From positions 1 to 11,220 of the forward strand of contig CAJTXL010000048.1 of the NCBI GenBank assembly GCA_910583525.1: DNA of 11,220 bases, read 5' to 3'. Position 1 is the stretch's first letter, and each line of letters begins with the position of its first letter. Made by a program: the position numbers and the translations under genes. Shown one piece after another: positions 1-5,295 of the stretch. The notes below the pieces were generated by a model. The model saw only the letters and a list, made by a program, of their open reading frames with translations. It made no database searches and was not told where the DNA came from. Source of the DNA: an uncultured Muribaculaceae bacterium. GTDB taxonomy: Bacteria > Bacteroidota > Bacteroidia > Bacteroidales > Muribaculaceae.

Positions 1-54
1 TCTATACATAATGAACCCCAAAAGTTTTGTGTCTAACTTTTGGGGTGCAGTTCA
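1..54. mobile_element. Probable terminus of an IS3-family (IS150-like) element
   Basis: On the reverse strand the block starting at base 54 reads TGAACTGCACCCCAAAAGTT. This resembles, from memory, the terminal inverted repeats of IS150-group IS3 elements, which begin TGnACTGnACCCC. The element body would lie to the left, outside the window. Bases 15-26 and 35-46 form a perfect 12-bp inverted repeat around an 8-base loop, and a run of seven A follows at 54-60. The hairpin could also end transcription coming out of the element. No transposase is visible here, so the assignment rests on the terminal motif alone. Confidence 0.4.
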
Positions 55-62
55 AAAAAACG

Positions 63-93
63 CTTGCCCGGTTTTCGTTTATTCGTACCTTTG
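63..93 (+). promoter_or_regulatory. Possible upstream promoter for the tsaC/yciO-like gene
   Basis: CTTG at 63-66, 19 bases, then TACCTTTG at 86-93 fits the Bacteroidota consensus TTTG-N19-21-TAnnTTTG with one mismatch at -33. It lies just outside the putative IS end, so it could serve the element or the next gene. The promoter at 135-167 is the better match. Confidence 0.35.
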
Positions 94-118
94 ACTGCGT
101 CCAATATACTCACGCTCG

Positions 119-145
119 ATAAAGCTCAAATAAATTTGGCTTTAT
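119..145. repeat. Dyad-symmetric element over the -33 box of the first gene
   Basis: ATAAAGC (119-125) is the exact inverse of GCTTTAT (139-145). Nested between them, CAAAT (127-131) is the inverse of ATTTG (134-138). The whole is a 12-pair dyad with one unpaired base and a two-base centre. The right half contains the -33 TTTG of the promoter at 135-167. The related words GCTCGAT (114-120) and ACTCGAC (146-152) flank it. It could be an operator or part of a repeated intergenic promoter module. Confidence 0.6.
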
Positions 146-167
146 ACTCGACTTATCCGTATATTTG
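135..167 (+). promoter_or_regulatory. Bacteroidota-type promoter for the first gene
   Basis: TTTG at 135-138, a 21-base spacer and TATATTTG at 160-167 match the Bacteroidota sigma-ABfr consensus exactly. Transcription would start near base 174, leaving a leader of about 20 bases before the ATG at 196. The -33 box sits in the right arm of the dyad at 119-145, so a protein bound there would block it. Confidence 0.65.
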
Positions 168-195
168 CATCTATAAACTGATGTAAGCAGCAAAA

Positions 196-765
196 ATGAA
201 AACCGTAGTCAACCGTGGTGGCGGTGTCGACCGCCGTGCTCTCGATGAAGCCGTAGCGGCTATCCGCAATGGAGAGATAGTGGTCTATCCTACCGATACG
301 CTTTATGCGCTCGGTTGCGACGCTTTGAGCAACCGTGCCGTTGAGCGCCTATGTCGCATAAAGGGCCTCAACCCTGACAAGACTACGCTGTCGATTGTGT
401 GCTCAGGCTTGTCGCAGGCTGCCGAATATGTGCGTGTCGACAATCTGGCGTTCCGCATTCTAAAGCGCCATCTCCCCGGCCCGTTCACATTTGTGCTGCC
501 GGCGGCAACAACCTTGCCCAAAGTGTTCAAAGGCCGTAAGACGGTCGGCATCAGAATTCCGTCGAACGATTTCGCAAGGGCTTTGGCCGAGGAATTGGGG
601 CATCCTGTAATGACGTCTTCAGCCCCGGAGGCTTTGCCCGAAAGCGAACTTGCCATATATGTCGAGAGCGGCGATGTGCCGCAAGAACCGAGTACGGTTG
701 TCGATATCACCGACAGCGTTGCGCCTCAGCTTATAAGACAGGGAATAGGTGTTTTCGACGAATGA
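196..765 (+). CDS. L-threonylcarbamoyladenylate synthase family protein (Sua5/YrdC/YwlC, YciO-like)
   Basis: A 189-residue, single-domain YrdC-fold protein. Family members make threonylcarbamoyl-AMP from threonine, bicarbonate and ATP, the first step of t6A37 tRNA modification in the cytoplasm. Visible family blocks are YPTDTLYALGCD (31-42), the lysine of RIKG (54-57), PGPFTFVL (94-101), GRKTVGIRIP (113-122) and STVVDIT (166-172). The length fits stand-alone YrdC/YciO proteins. The wording around FRILKRHLPGPFTF is closer to E. coli YciO than to TsaC. The nucleotide-site block that usually reads TSAN is SSAP here (141-144). So the fold is certain, but whether this is the cell's main t6A enzyme or a YciO-type paralogue is open. 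The ATG at 196 lies about 20 bases after a consensus promoter, and there is no strong Shine-Dalgarno sequence. The dehydrogenase gene follows after 57 bases and may be co-transcribed. Confidence 0.88.
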   Translation: MKTVVNRGGGVDRRALDEAVAAIRNGEIVVYPTDTLYALGCDALSNRAVERLCRIKGLNPDKTTLSIVCSGLSQAAEYVRVDNLAFRILKRHLPGPFTFVLPAATTLPKVFKGRKTVGIRIPSNDFARALAEELGHPVMTSSAPEALPESELAIYVESGDVPQEPSTVVDITDSVAPQLIRQGIGVFDE

Positions 766-822
766 ACAACACGCCCCGTCAATACGTTATCAATTAAAAT
801 TCATCATAGAATAAATCTCCCA

Positions 823-2013
823 ATGGAAAATTTCACCTATTACTCCCCGACACTTTATGAGTTTGGCCGTGGAGCCGAAGAGAAAACAGGAATGCTCACT
901 TTTCTTACCGGCGCCACAAAGGTTATGATAGTCTACGGGCAGAAATATGCCAAGACAAGCGGCCTTGTAGACCGTGTGGCAAATTCGCTGCGTACCATCG
1001 GCATAGATTTTGTTGAGCTTGGCGGAGTTAAGCCAAACCCCGAAGCGGCATTGGTGTATGAAGGCATCAAGCGTGGACGTGCCGCCCATATCGACGGTCT
1101 TCTTGCCATCGGCGGAGGCTCGGTGATAGACACGGCCAAGGCCATCGCCGCAGGCATAGGCTATAAGGGTGATTTTTGGGATTTTTATACCGGGAAGACG
1201 CCTATAGAAGAGGCGCTGCCTGTCGGCGTGGTTCTCACCGTTCCCGGTGCCGGCAGCGAAGGGTCGGGAAACAGCGTTATTTCGCATACCGACGAAGAAG
1301 GTGTGGTGGCGAAAATCAGTCTGCGCACCGACAGCATACTGAAGCCGCGCTTTGCCGTAATGAACCCGGAGATGACATTTACCTTGTCGGGCTATCAGAC
1401 GGCAGTCGGCATAGTCGACATGATGTCGCATATTATGGAGCGCTATTTCTCGAACACTACGAGGGTAGAGGTATCCGACCGTCTTGCAGAGGGGCTGCTG
1501 ATGTCGCTTATCGCCGAGGGGCCGAAAGCGCTTGCCGACCCGACGGACTACCAGGCACGCGCCAACGTGGAATGGGCCGGAACGCTTGCACACAATGGCA
1601 TCGTCGGCTGCGGACGGCGCGAGGACTGGACTTCGCACGCTATGGAACATGAAATCAGCGCCCTATACCCCAACGTGGCGCATGGAGCCGGTCTTGCGGT
1701 GGTCTTCCCGGCCTGGATGGCGTTCATGGCCCACCATAAGCCGTCAAAGGTCGCGCAGCTCGGGCGCCGTATCTTTGATGTTGACGTCAAAGACGACCGT
1801 TCGGCTGCCATCGAGACCGTAGCTTCTCTAAGGGCATTTTACAGCGTGGCCCTGCGCATGCCGCTGACGTTCAAAGAACTTGGCATAGAGAACCCCGACA
1901 TCGACACGATGGTTACGCGCCTGCACATCAACAAAGGCGAAACCATAGGCGGATACTACCGACTCACAGCCGCAGATACCCGACAGATTTACGAACTGAT
2001 GAAAGGCGAGTAA
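823..2013 (+). CDS. Iron-containing alcohol dehydrogenase (YqhD/butanol dehydrogenase type)
   Basis: A 396-residue group III alcohol dehydrogenase, the usual family length. Such enzymes reduce aldehydes to alcohols with NAD(P)H in the cytoplasm. The N-terminal nucleotide-binding domain has GGGSVIDTAK (97-106). The C-terminal helical domain carries the metal ligands: D199 and H203 in GIVDMMSHIMERYF, H272 in DWTSHAMEHEISA, and H287 in NVAHGAG. H272 and H287 are 15 residues apart, one more than the 14 in E. coli FucO and YqhD, through an extra residue in the YPNVAHG loop. The GRREDW stretch before the third ligand is typical of the BdhA/YqhD subgroup. Substrate and cofactor preference cannot be read from the sequence. 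It starts 57 bases after the YrdC-family gene, with no consensus promoter seen between them, and ends at a strong terminator. The two products have no obvious shared pathway. Confidence 0.93.
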   Translation: MENFTYYSPTLYEFGRGAEEKTGMLTFLTGATKVMIVYGQKYAKTSGLVDRVANSLRTIGIDFVELGGVKPNPEAALVYEGIKRGRAAHIDGLLAIGGGSVIDTAKAIAAGIGYKGDFWDFYTGKTPIEEALPVGVVLTVPGAGSEGSGNSVISHTDEEGVVAKISLRTDSILKPRFAVMNPEMTFTLSGYQTAVGIVDMMSHIMERYFSNTTRVEVSDRLAEGLLMSLIAEGPKALADPTDYQARANVEWAGTLAHNGIVGCGRREDWTSHAMEHEISALYPNVAHGAGLAVVFPAWMAFMAHHKPSKVAQLGRRIFDVDVKDDRSAAIETVASLRAFYSVALRMPLTFKELGIENPDIDTMVTRLHINKGETIGGYYRLTAADTRQIYELMKGE

Positions 2014-2059
2014 TAAAAGCATATCGACCCCAAAAAGGTTGTCCGTTATTTGATTATTT

Positions 2060-2089
2060 TAAAGAGTCCGGTATTTGTCGGACTCTTTA
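2060..2089 (+). terminator. Rho-independent terminator after the alcohol dehydrogenase
   Basis: T at 2060 plus AAAGAGTCCG (2061-2070) pairs perfectly with CGGACTCTTT plus A (2079-2089), giving an 11-bp stem and an 8-base loop. A T-rich tail (TTTTAT) follows. It lies 46 bases past the dehydrogenase stop and separates that unit from the HipBA promoter. Confidence 0.85.
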
Positions 2090-2126
2090 TTTTATCCTTG
2101 TCCCTAATATTTTTTTTCTGAAAAAA

Positions 2127-2158
2127 TTTGGAGAGAATAAAAACTATACCTAATTTTG
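2127..2158 (+). promoter_or_regulatory. Bacteroidota-type promoter of the hipBA-like operon
   Basis: TTTG at 2127-2130, a 20-base spacer and TAATTTTG at 2151-2158 match the Bacteroidota consensus exactly. Start of transcription is expected near 2165, about 50 bases before the antitoxin ATG. The TTTG of the -7 box is the outer part of the left arm of the inverted repeat at 2155-2227, which points to autorepression. Confidence 0.75.
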
Positions 2159-2227
2159 TAAATATCATTTTTCGGAGTGTTAAATATGTATTTAATATAT
2201 AATTATCAATATAATGATATTTACAAA
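2155..2227. promoter_or_regulatory. Candidate HipB operator: nested inverted repeats over promoter and start codon
   Basis: A perfect 15-bp inverted repeat has arms at 2155-2169 and 2213-2227 with a 43-base spacer. The left arm covers the end of the -7 box and the probable transcription start. The right arm contains the antitoxin ATG (2214-2216). Inside are two further palindromes. TTAAATA-tg-TATTTAA (2180-2195) is perfect. TATCA-N6-TGATA (2204-2219) has seven of eight possible pairs and overlaps the start codon. E. coli HipB binds TATCC-N8-GGATA, so the TATCA/TGATA site has the same layout with shorter spacing. Binding by this HipB is inferred. Confidence 0.7.
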
Positions 2228-2528
2228 CAAGTCGTTGCCGACTTCTGATGTAGTCCGAAATCTTGGAGTGCGGTTTCGAGATTACCGCCTGCGACTGAGG
2301 ATGACCCGTAAAGATGTCTCGGAAGCCGCTTCGGTCGGCATGACCACTCTCTATAAATTCGAATCCGGGAATATGGCAGACATTTCGTTCAGTGTACTTT
2401 TGAGGCTATTGAAAGTTGTCGGCTTGTGTGATACTTGGGATACGTTGCTTCCGGAACTGCCCGAGTCGCCATATATGTATGATGATGAAAATAAAGTGCA
2501 ACGTGTAAGACATTGCTCAAAAAAATAG
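2214..2528 (+). CDS. hipB: HipB-like antitoxin, Xre-family helix-turn-helix DNA-binding protein
   Basis: A 104-residue protein with one Xre/Cro helix-turn-helix domain at about residues 20-75: RFRDYRLRLRMTRKDVSEAA, then GMTTLYKFESGN and the helix SVLLRLLKVVGL. HipB proteins bind and inhibit the partner HipA kinase and repress their own promoter. The gene lies directly upstream of a HipA-type kinase, the classic antitoxin-first order, with 7 bases between them. The tail after about residue 80 is polar and probably flexible, as in HipB proteins whose tail is open to proteolysis. The ATG at 2214 lies inside a palindromic operator, so repression and translation start are overlaid. The leader is very AT-rich compared with the flanking housekeeping genes, as is common for mobile toxin-antitoxin loci. 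The paired kinase makes the antitoxin call firm; the symbol is by analogy. Confidence 0.85.
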   Translation: MIFTNKSLPTSDVVRNLGVRFRDYRLRLRMTRKDVSEAASVGMTTLYKFESGNMADISFSVLLRLLKVVGLCDTWDTLLPELPESPYMYDDENKVQRVRHCSKK

Positions 2529-2535
2529 TTATGGC

Positions 2536-4032
2536 ATGAAATATCTGAAAGTCAACTTGTGGGGCAATGAAATCGGACGGCTCGTATGGAACGCAGATAT
2601 GAGACGGACATATTTCATGTATAATCCAGATAGAAAAATTGATATTCCGGATATTGCCCCGTTGTTGTCGCCCATTGCAAATAGGAACATCTTATTGCCG
2701 ATATATGGCGACGAAAGGCCTATGTATTACGGATTGCCGCCATTCATTGCCGATTCGTTGCCCGATTCCTGGGGCAATACTTTGTTCGATAAATGGCTTA
2801 AGGATAACAAGGTGCCGCGCAATAAAGTCTCACCTCTTTATAAATTGATGTTCATAGGCACAAGGGGTATGGGCGCATTGGAATATGAGCCATTCGCATC
2901 TGACCTTTTGCACGGACGGAAAATCGATATAAAATCGTTATACGACATATCTCTGAAAGTTCTTGAAAGCAGGGACAGTATGACACTGACGGCAAACGAA
3001 GAACTGACATTGCAGGCCTTGCTTGCTGTTGGCACTTCTGCCGGTGGCCGTCAGATGAAAGCAATCATAGCCATTAATGGCGAGACGGGAGAGATACGTT
3101 CGGGTCAGACTGACGGACTTGTCGGCTTTGAATATTATATTCTGAAATTCGGTGACGCATCCATGCCGGTATCTGAAATCGAGTTCGCATATTATAACAT
3201 GGCGAAACGTGCCGGCATTGATATGGAAGAATGCCGTCTGTTTCCCGTCGATGGTGTATGTCATTTTCTTACCAAGCGTTTCGACAGAAAGAACGGCGAA
3301 AAAATCTATGTGCAGACATTGGCGGCAATCAATCCTGAAGCACGCAGTTATGAAGACCTTGTGGCGACGTGCCGTGAACTGTCGATTTCAGAAACTGAGA
3401 TTAAACAGCTGTTTTGCCGTATGGTTTTCAATGTCATGGCAAACAACACGGATGACCATAATAAAAACTTCTCATTCCTTTTTGAAAAGGGGGGCAAATG
3501 GCATCTTGCTCCGGCCTATGACGTTACATACATATTCAACACAAACGGTACCGGTCCGAATATTGAGCGTAGATTGAGCATATGCGGCAAAGTTTCTGAA
3601 ATTACTATGTCGGACCTTCTTGACTTTGCAAGGCAGAACGACATAAGGAATGCGCGTGCAATCATTGATAATGTCGCCGACGCCATCAGCCGTTTTGATG
3701 ATTGTGCTGCCGGCTGCGGAGTCGGTCAGCCATGGAGAAGCATAATCCAAAAGACCTTGTGTGACAATCTCTCCGCTTTTGGCTACGGAGAACACAAAGT
3801 AGAGGTAGAGGAGTTTCATAAAGACAGATACGGAAGGACTGTCAGCGACATGTCGGTTTCAGTAAACCGTAAAGGTTATTATGAAATCTCGGCTAATATT
3901 GAAAGTAAGCGTCGAAAACGTTTCATAAGACGAAACATGCCGTTATATGCAGAACTTGGCCAACTTGATATTTTCAAACTTTCTGCCATCGATAAAATAA
4001 AACTAATTGAGCAATTGTTTCCGCCGGAATAA
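2536..4032 (+). CDS. hipA: HipA-like serine/threonine kinase toxin with C-terminal extension
   Basis: A 498-residue HipA-family kinase; E. coli HipA has 440 and phosphorylates glutamyl-tRNA synthetase to cause growth arrest and persistence. The N-terminal subdomain spans about 1-120 and ends in the family block GTRGMGAL (108-115). The Gly-rich loop GTSAGGRQMKA (166-176) includes S168, at the place of the autophosphorylated Ser150. The ATP lysine is probably K204 (YYILKFG). The catalytic loop is NTDDHNKN (304-311), with D306 as base and N311 as metal ligand; the metal-binding Asp is D329 in LAPAYD. All key residues are kept, so an active kinase is expected. After about residue 415 there is a basic extension of some 80 residues with no counterpart that I know in E. 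coli HipA. The preceding bases ATGGCATGA hold a two-codon ORF (2531-2539) overlapping the start. The target is unknown. Confidence 0.92.
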   Translation: MKYLKVNLWGNEIGRLVWNADMRRTYFMYNPDRKIDIPDIAPLLSPIANRNILLPIYGDERPMYYGLPPFIADSLPDSWGNTLFDKWLKDNKVPRNKVSPLYKLMFIGTRGMGALEYEPFASDLLHGRKIDIKSLYDISLKVLESRDSMTLTANEELTLQALLAVGTSAGGRQMKAIIAINGETGEIRSGQTDGLVGFEYYILKFGDASMPVSEIEFAYYNMAKRAGIDMEECRLFPVDGVCHFLTKRFDRKNGEKIYVQTLAAINPEARSYEDLVATCRELSISETEIKQLFCRMVFNVMANNTDDHNKNFSFLFEKGGKWHLAPAYDVTYIFNTNGTGPNIERRLSICGKVSEITMSDLLDFARQNDIRNARAIIDNVADAISRFDDCAAGCGVGQPWRSIIQKTLCDNLSAFGYGEHKVEVEEFHKDRYGRTVSDMSVSVNRKGYYEISANIESKRRKRFIRRNMPLYAELGQLDIFKLSAIDKIKLIEQLFPPE

Positions 4033-4039
4033 AGCCGGC
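4023..4039. terminator. Weak hairpin between converging operons
   Basis: GCCGG (4023-4027) pairs with CCGGC (4035-4039) around a 7-base loop that holds the hipA stop codon. A T-containing stretch follows, with TTTTT at about 4056-4060. With a 5-bp stem it is marginal. It is the only terminator-like structure I see in the 43-base gap between the hipA stop and the converging VanZ stop. Confidence 0.25.
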
Positions 4040-4075
4040 TCTAATTGTCCTTTCAGTTTTTGCTTTAAAGTTTGC

Positions 4076-4480
4076 TTAGTTTCTGCGGCGGAGGACCATG
4101 CGTATTGCCGGTGGTGCTGTGAAATATGCCACGGCGATGCCTATGGCATCGGCGGCGAGGTCGAGCACGTCGCCCGAACGGCCGGTGTTTAGCGCCGACT
4201 GTGCCCATTCGTCGGCCGCGCCGACAATAAGCGAGCCTATGGCGAAGATGAACAGAATGCGGTGTGTCATCTCTTTGCCGGCCCGATAGTGGTCGAAGGC
4301 GAGTGCCGAGAACAGGCCGCCGAACATTATGGCATGGATGAGTTTGTCGATGTGTGGAATAGGGGGTAGGTTGTCGGCACCGACGGGGTCGCTGTCGAGC
4401 GTGGCATATGCTATGACCGCAAGCACGAGCATCGTTGGCCACCATTGCAATATGAAGCGTCGTATGGTCGGCATTCCCAT
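4076..4480 (-). CDS. VanZ-family membrane protein
   Basis: A 134-residue inner-membrane protein with about four predicted helices: 7-27, 46-64, 74-90 and 104-121. VanZ-like family signs are HIDKLIHAIMFGGL after the first loop, and the D-E-W-x-Q stretch (90-94) followed by GRSGDVLDLAADAIG (100-114). These match the family pattern of an acidic-Glu-Gln block, an Arg-Ser turn and an Asp-rich last helix. The founding VanZ gives low-level teicoplanin resistance; most homologues have no known role, so no resistance is implied. I chose the ATG at 4480, which shares its A with the upstream TGA (TGATG). The longer frame from 4528 adds a polar 16-residue leader lying wholly inside the upstream gene. It is the last gene of the reverse operon, and coupling to the M23-like gene suggests the two work together at the envelope. 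Confidence 0.8.
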   Translation of the reverse strand: MGMPTIRRFILQWWPTMLVLAVIAYATLDSDPVGADNLPPIPHIDKLIHAIMFGGLFSALAFDHYRAGKEMTHRILFIFAIGSLIVGAADEWAQSALNTGRSGDVLDLAADAIGIAVAYFTAPPAIRMVLRRRN

Positions 4481-5295
4481 CAGAATGATATGTAGTCGCG
4501 GGGCGCGAGTTCGTTGCCCTTGTGCCAAAGTTCGAATGTCGCCGCTTTTCCGGCCGGAGTGTGGCCTATGCGCTGCCCGGCAACGACTTTTGTGCCTTTG
4601 TCGACGAAAACTTCGCCGAGGCCGTCGTATATGCTCACAAAGTCGTTGGGGTGTTGTACCGTCAGTGCCGATGTGCCGTCGGGACGAGTGTATACGCCCA
4701 ATACCGAGCCCCGGTAGACAGCTGTCACGGCCGCCGATTTTTCGGACGACAGCCTTAGGCCTTTGTTGCCTGGCGGAAGGTCTGACACTTCGACGGTTGC
4801 TCCTACGGGAGCGCTGAAGACCATACCTTCAGCCGCGATGGGGGTAAGGACCGATAGGTTGAAACGGGCGTCTTCTTCGTATTGTCTGACGAAGCGCCGT
4901 TCGGCTTCTGTTGCCGCCAAAAGCGAGTCGGACAGCATAACCTGTGCCGCAGCAAGAGCCATGGCCGAATCTTCGGGCAGGTCGTCGTTCATTATGGCAA
5001 CGATGTTGGCTATGTATGCTTCGCCGAGTTTCGCTTTCTGCTCGAGGGAGTCGAGCCGCATGGCGGTCTCAAGATATTGTCCCCGCAGTTCTCCGCTGAG
5101 TGATGGCGGAAGCAGTTGCCGCAAGGGTGTATAGGCCATCACTACCCACAGAAGCGCCGCGCCGCCCAAGATTACGATGGCACTTACGAGTGCCACGCGT
5201 GTTCGTGTCATGCGCAGGCTCCATATGCGGTTGAACGTGTTTTCTTTTATGAAATCCAACCGGTAGCGTCCCGGGTTTTTATATTTCTGTGCCAA
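4480..5295 (-). CDS. Membrane-anchored M23 (LytM)-like protein lacking zinc ligands, probable TTG start
   Basis: About 271 residues from a TTG at 5295. A basic cytoplasmic tail (KYKNPGRYRLDF, FNRIWSLRMTRTR) precedes one membrane helix (34-54), a helical, probably coiled-coil periplasmic part (65-145) and a C-terminal LytM/M23 domain (158-271). Bacteroidales M23 homologues, as I recall them, share this layout and begin with the KYK tail, which supports TTG 5295 over the internal ATG at 5211. The first ATG upstream (5394) would add 33 residues overlapping the S41 gene. The H-x3-D zinc motif is replaced around N177-R181, and the H-x-H before FELW is A-A-T (252-254). Peptidase activity is therefore unlikely. 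By analogy with EnvC and NlpD it may instead activate or scaffold another cell-wall enzyme. Its stop codon overlaps the VanZ start by one base, and its start overlaps the S41 gene by 17 bases. Confidence 0.78.
   Translation of the reverse strand: MAQKYKNPGRYRLDFIKENTFNRIWSLRMTRTRVALVSAIVILGGAALLWVVMAYTPLRQLLPPSLSGELRGQYLETAMRLDSLEQKAKLGEAYIANIVAIMNDDLPEDSAMALAAAQVMLSDSLLAATEAERRFVRQYEEDARFNLSVLTPIAAEGMVFSAPVGATVEVSDLPPGNKGLRLSSEKSAAVTAVYRGSVLGVYTRPDGTSALTVQHPNDFVSIYDGLGEVFVDKGTKVVAGQRIGHTPAGKAATFELWHKGNELAPRDYISF

Noticed and set aside
790..1650. 286-codon open frame on the reverse strand
   Set aside because: It is antisense to the alcohol dehydrogenase, whose metal and nucleotide motifs are intact. 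The translation is Cys/His-rich without family features.
4076..4480. Glycopeptide resistance from the VanZ-like gene
   Set aside because: VanZ-family proteins are widespread outside van clusters, and no vanA/H/X-type genes are present.
4481..4528. Longer start for the VanZ-family protein
   Set aside because: It adds a polar 16-residue leader inside the M23-like gene, whereas the ATG at 4480 gives a TGATG junction and a normal VanZ N-terminus.
4480..4824. Active zinc endopeptidase call for the M23 domain
   Set aside because: Neither H-x3-D nor H-x-H is present, so calling it an active peptidase would be misleading.
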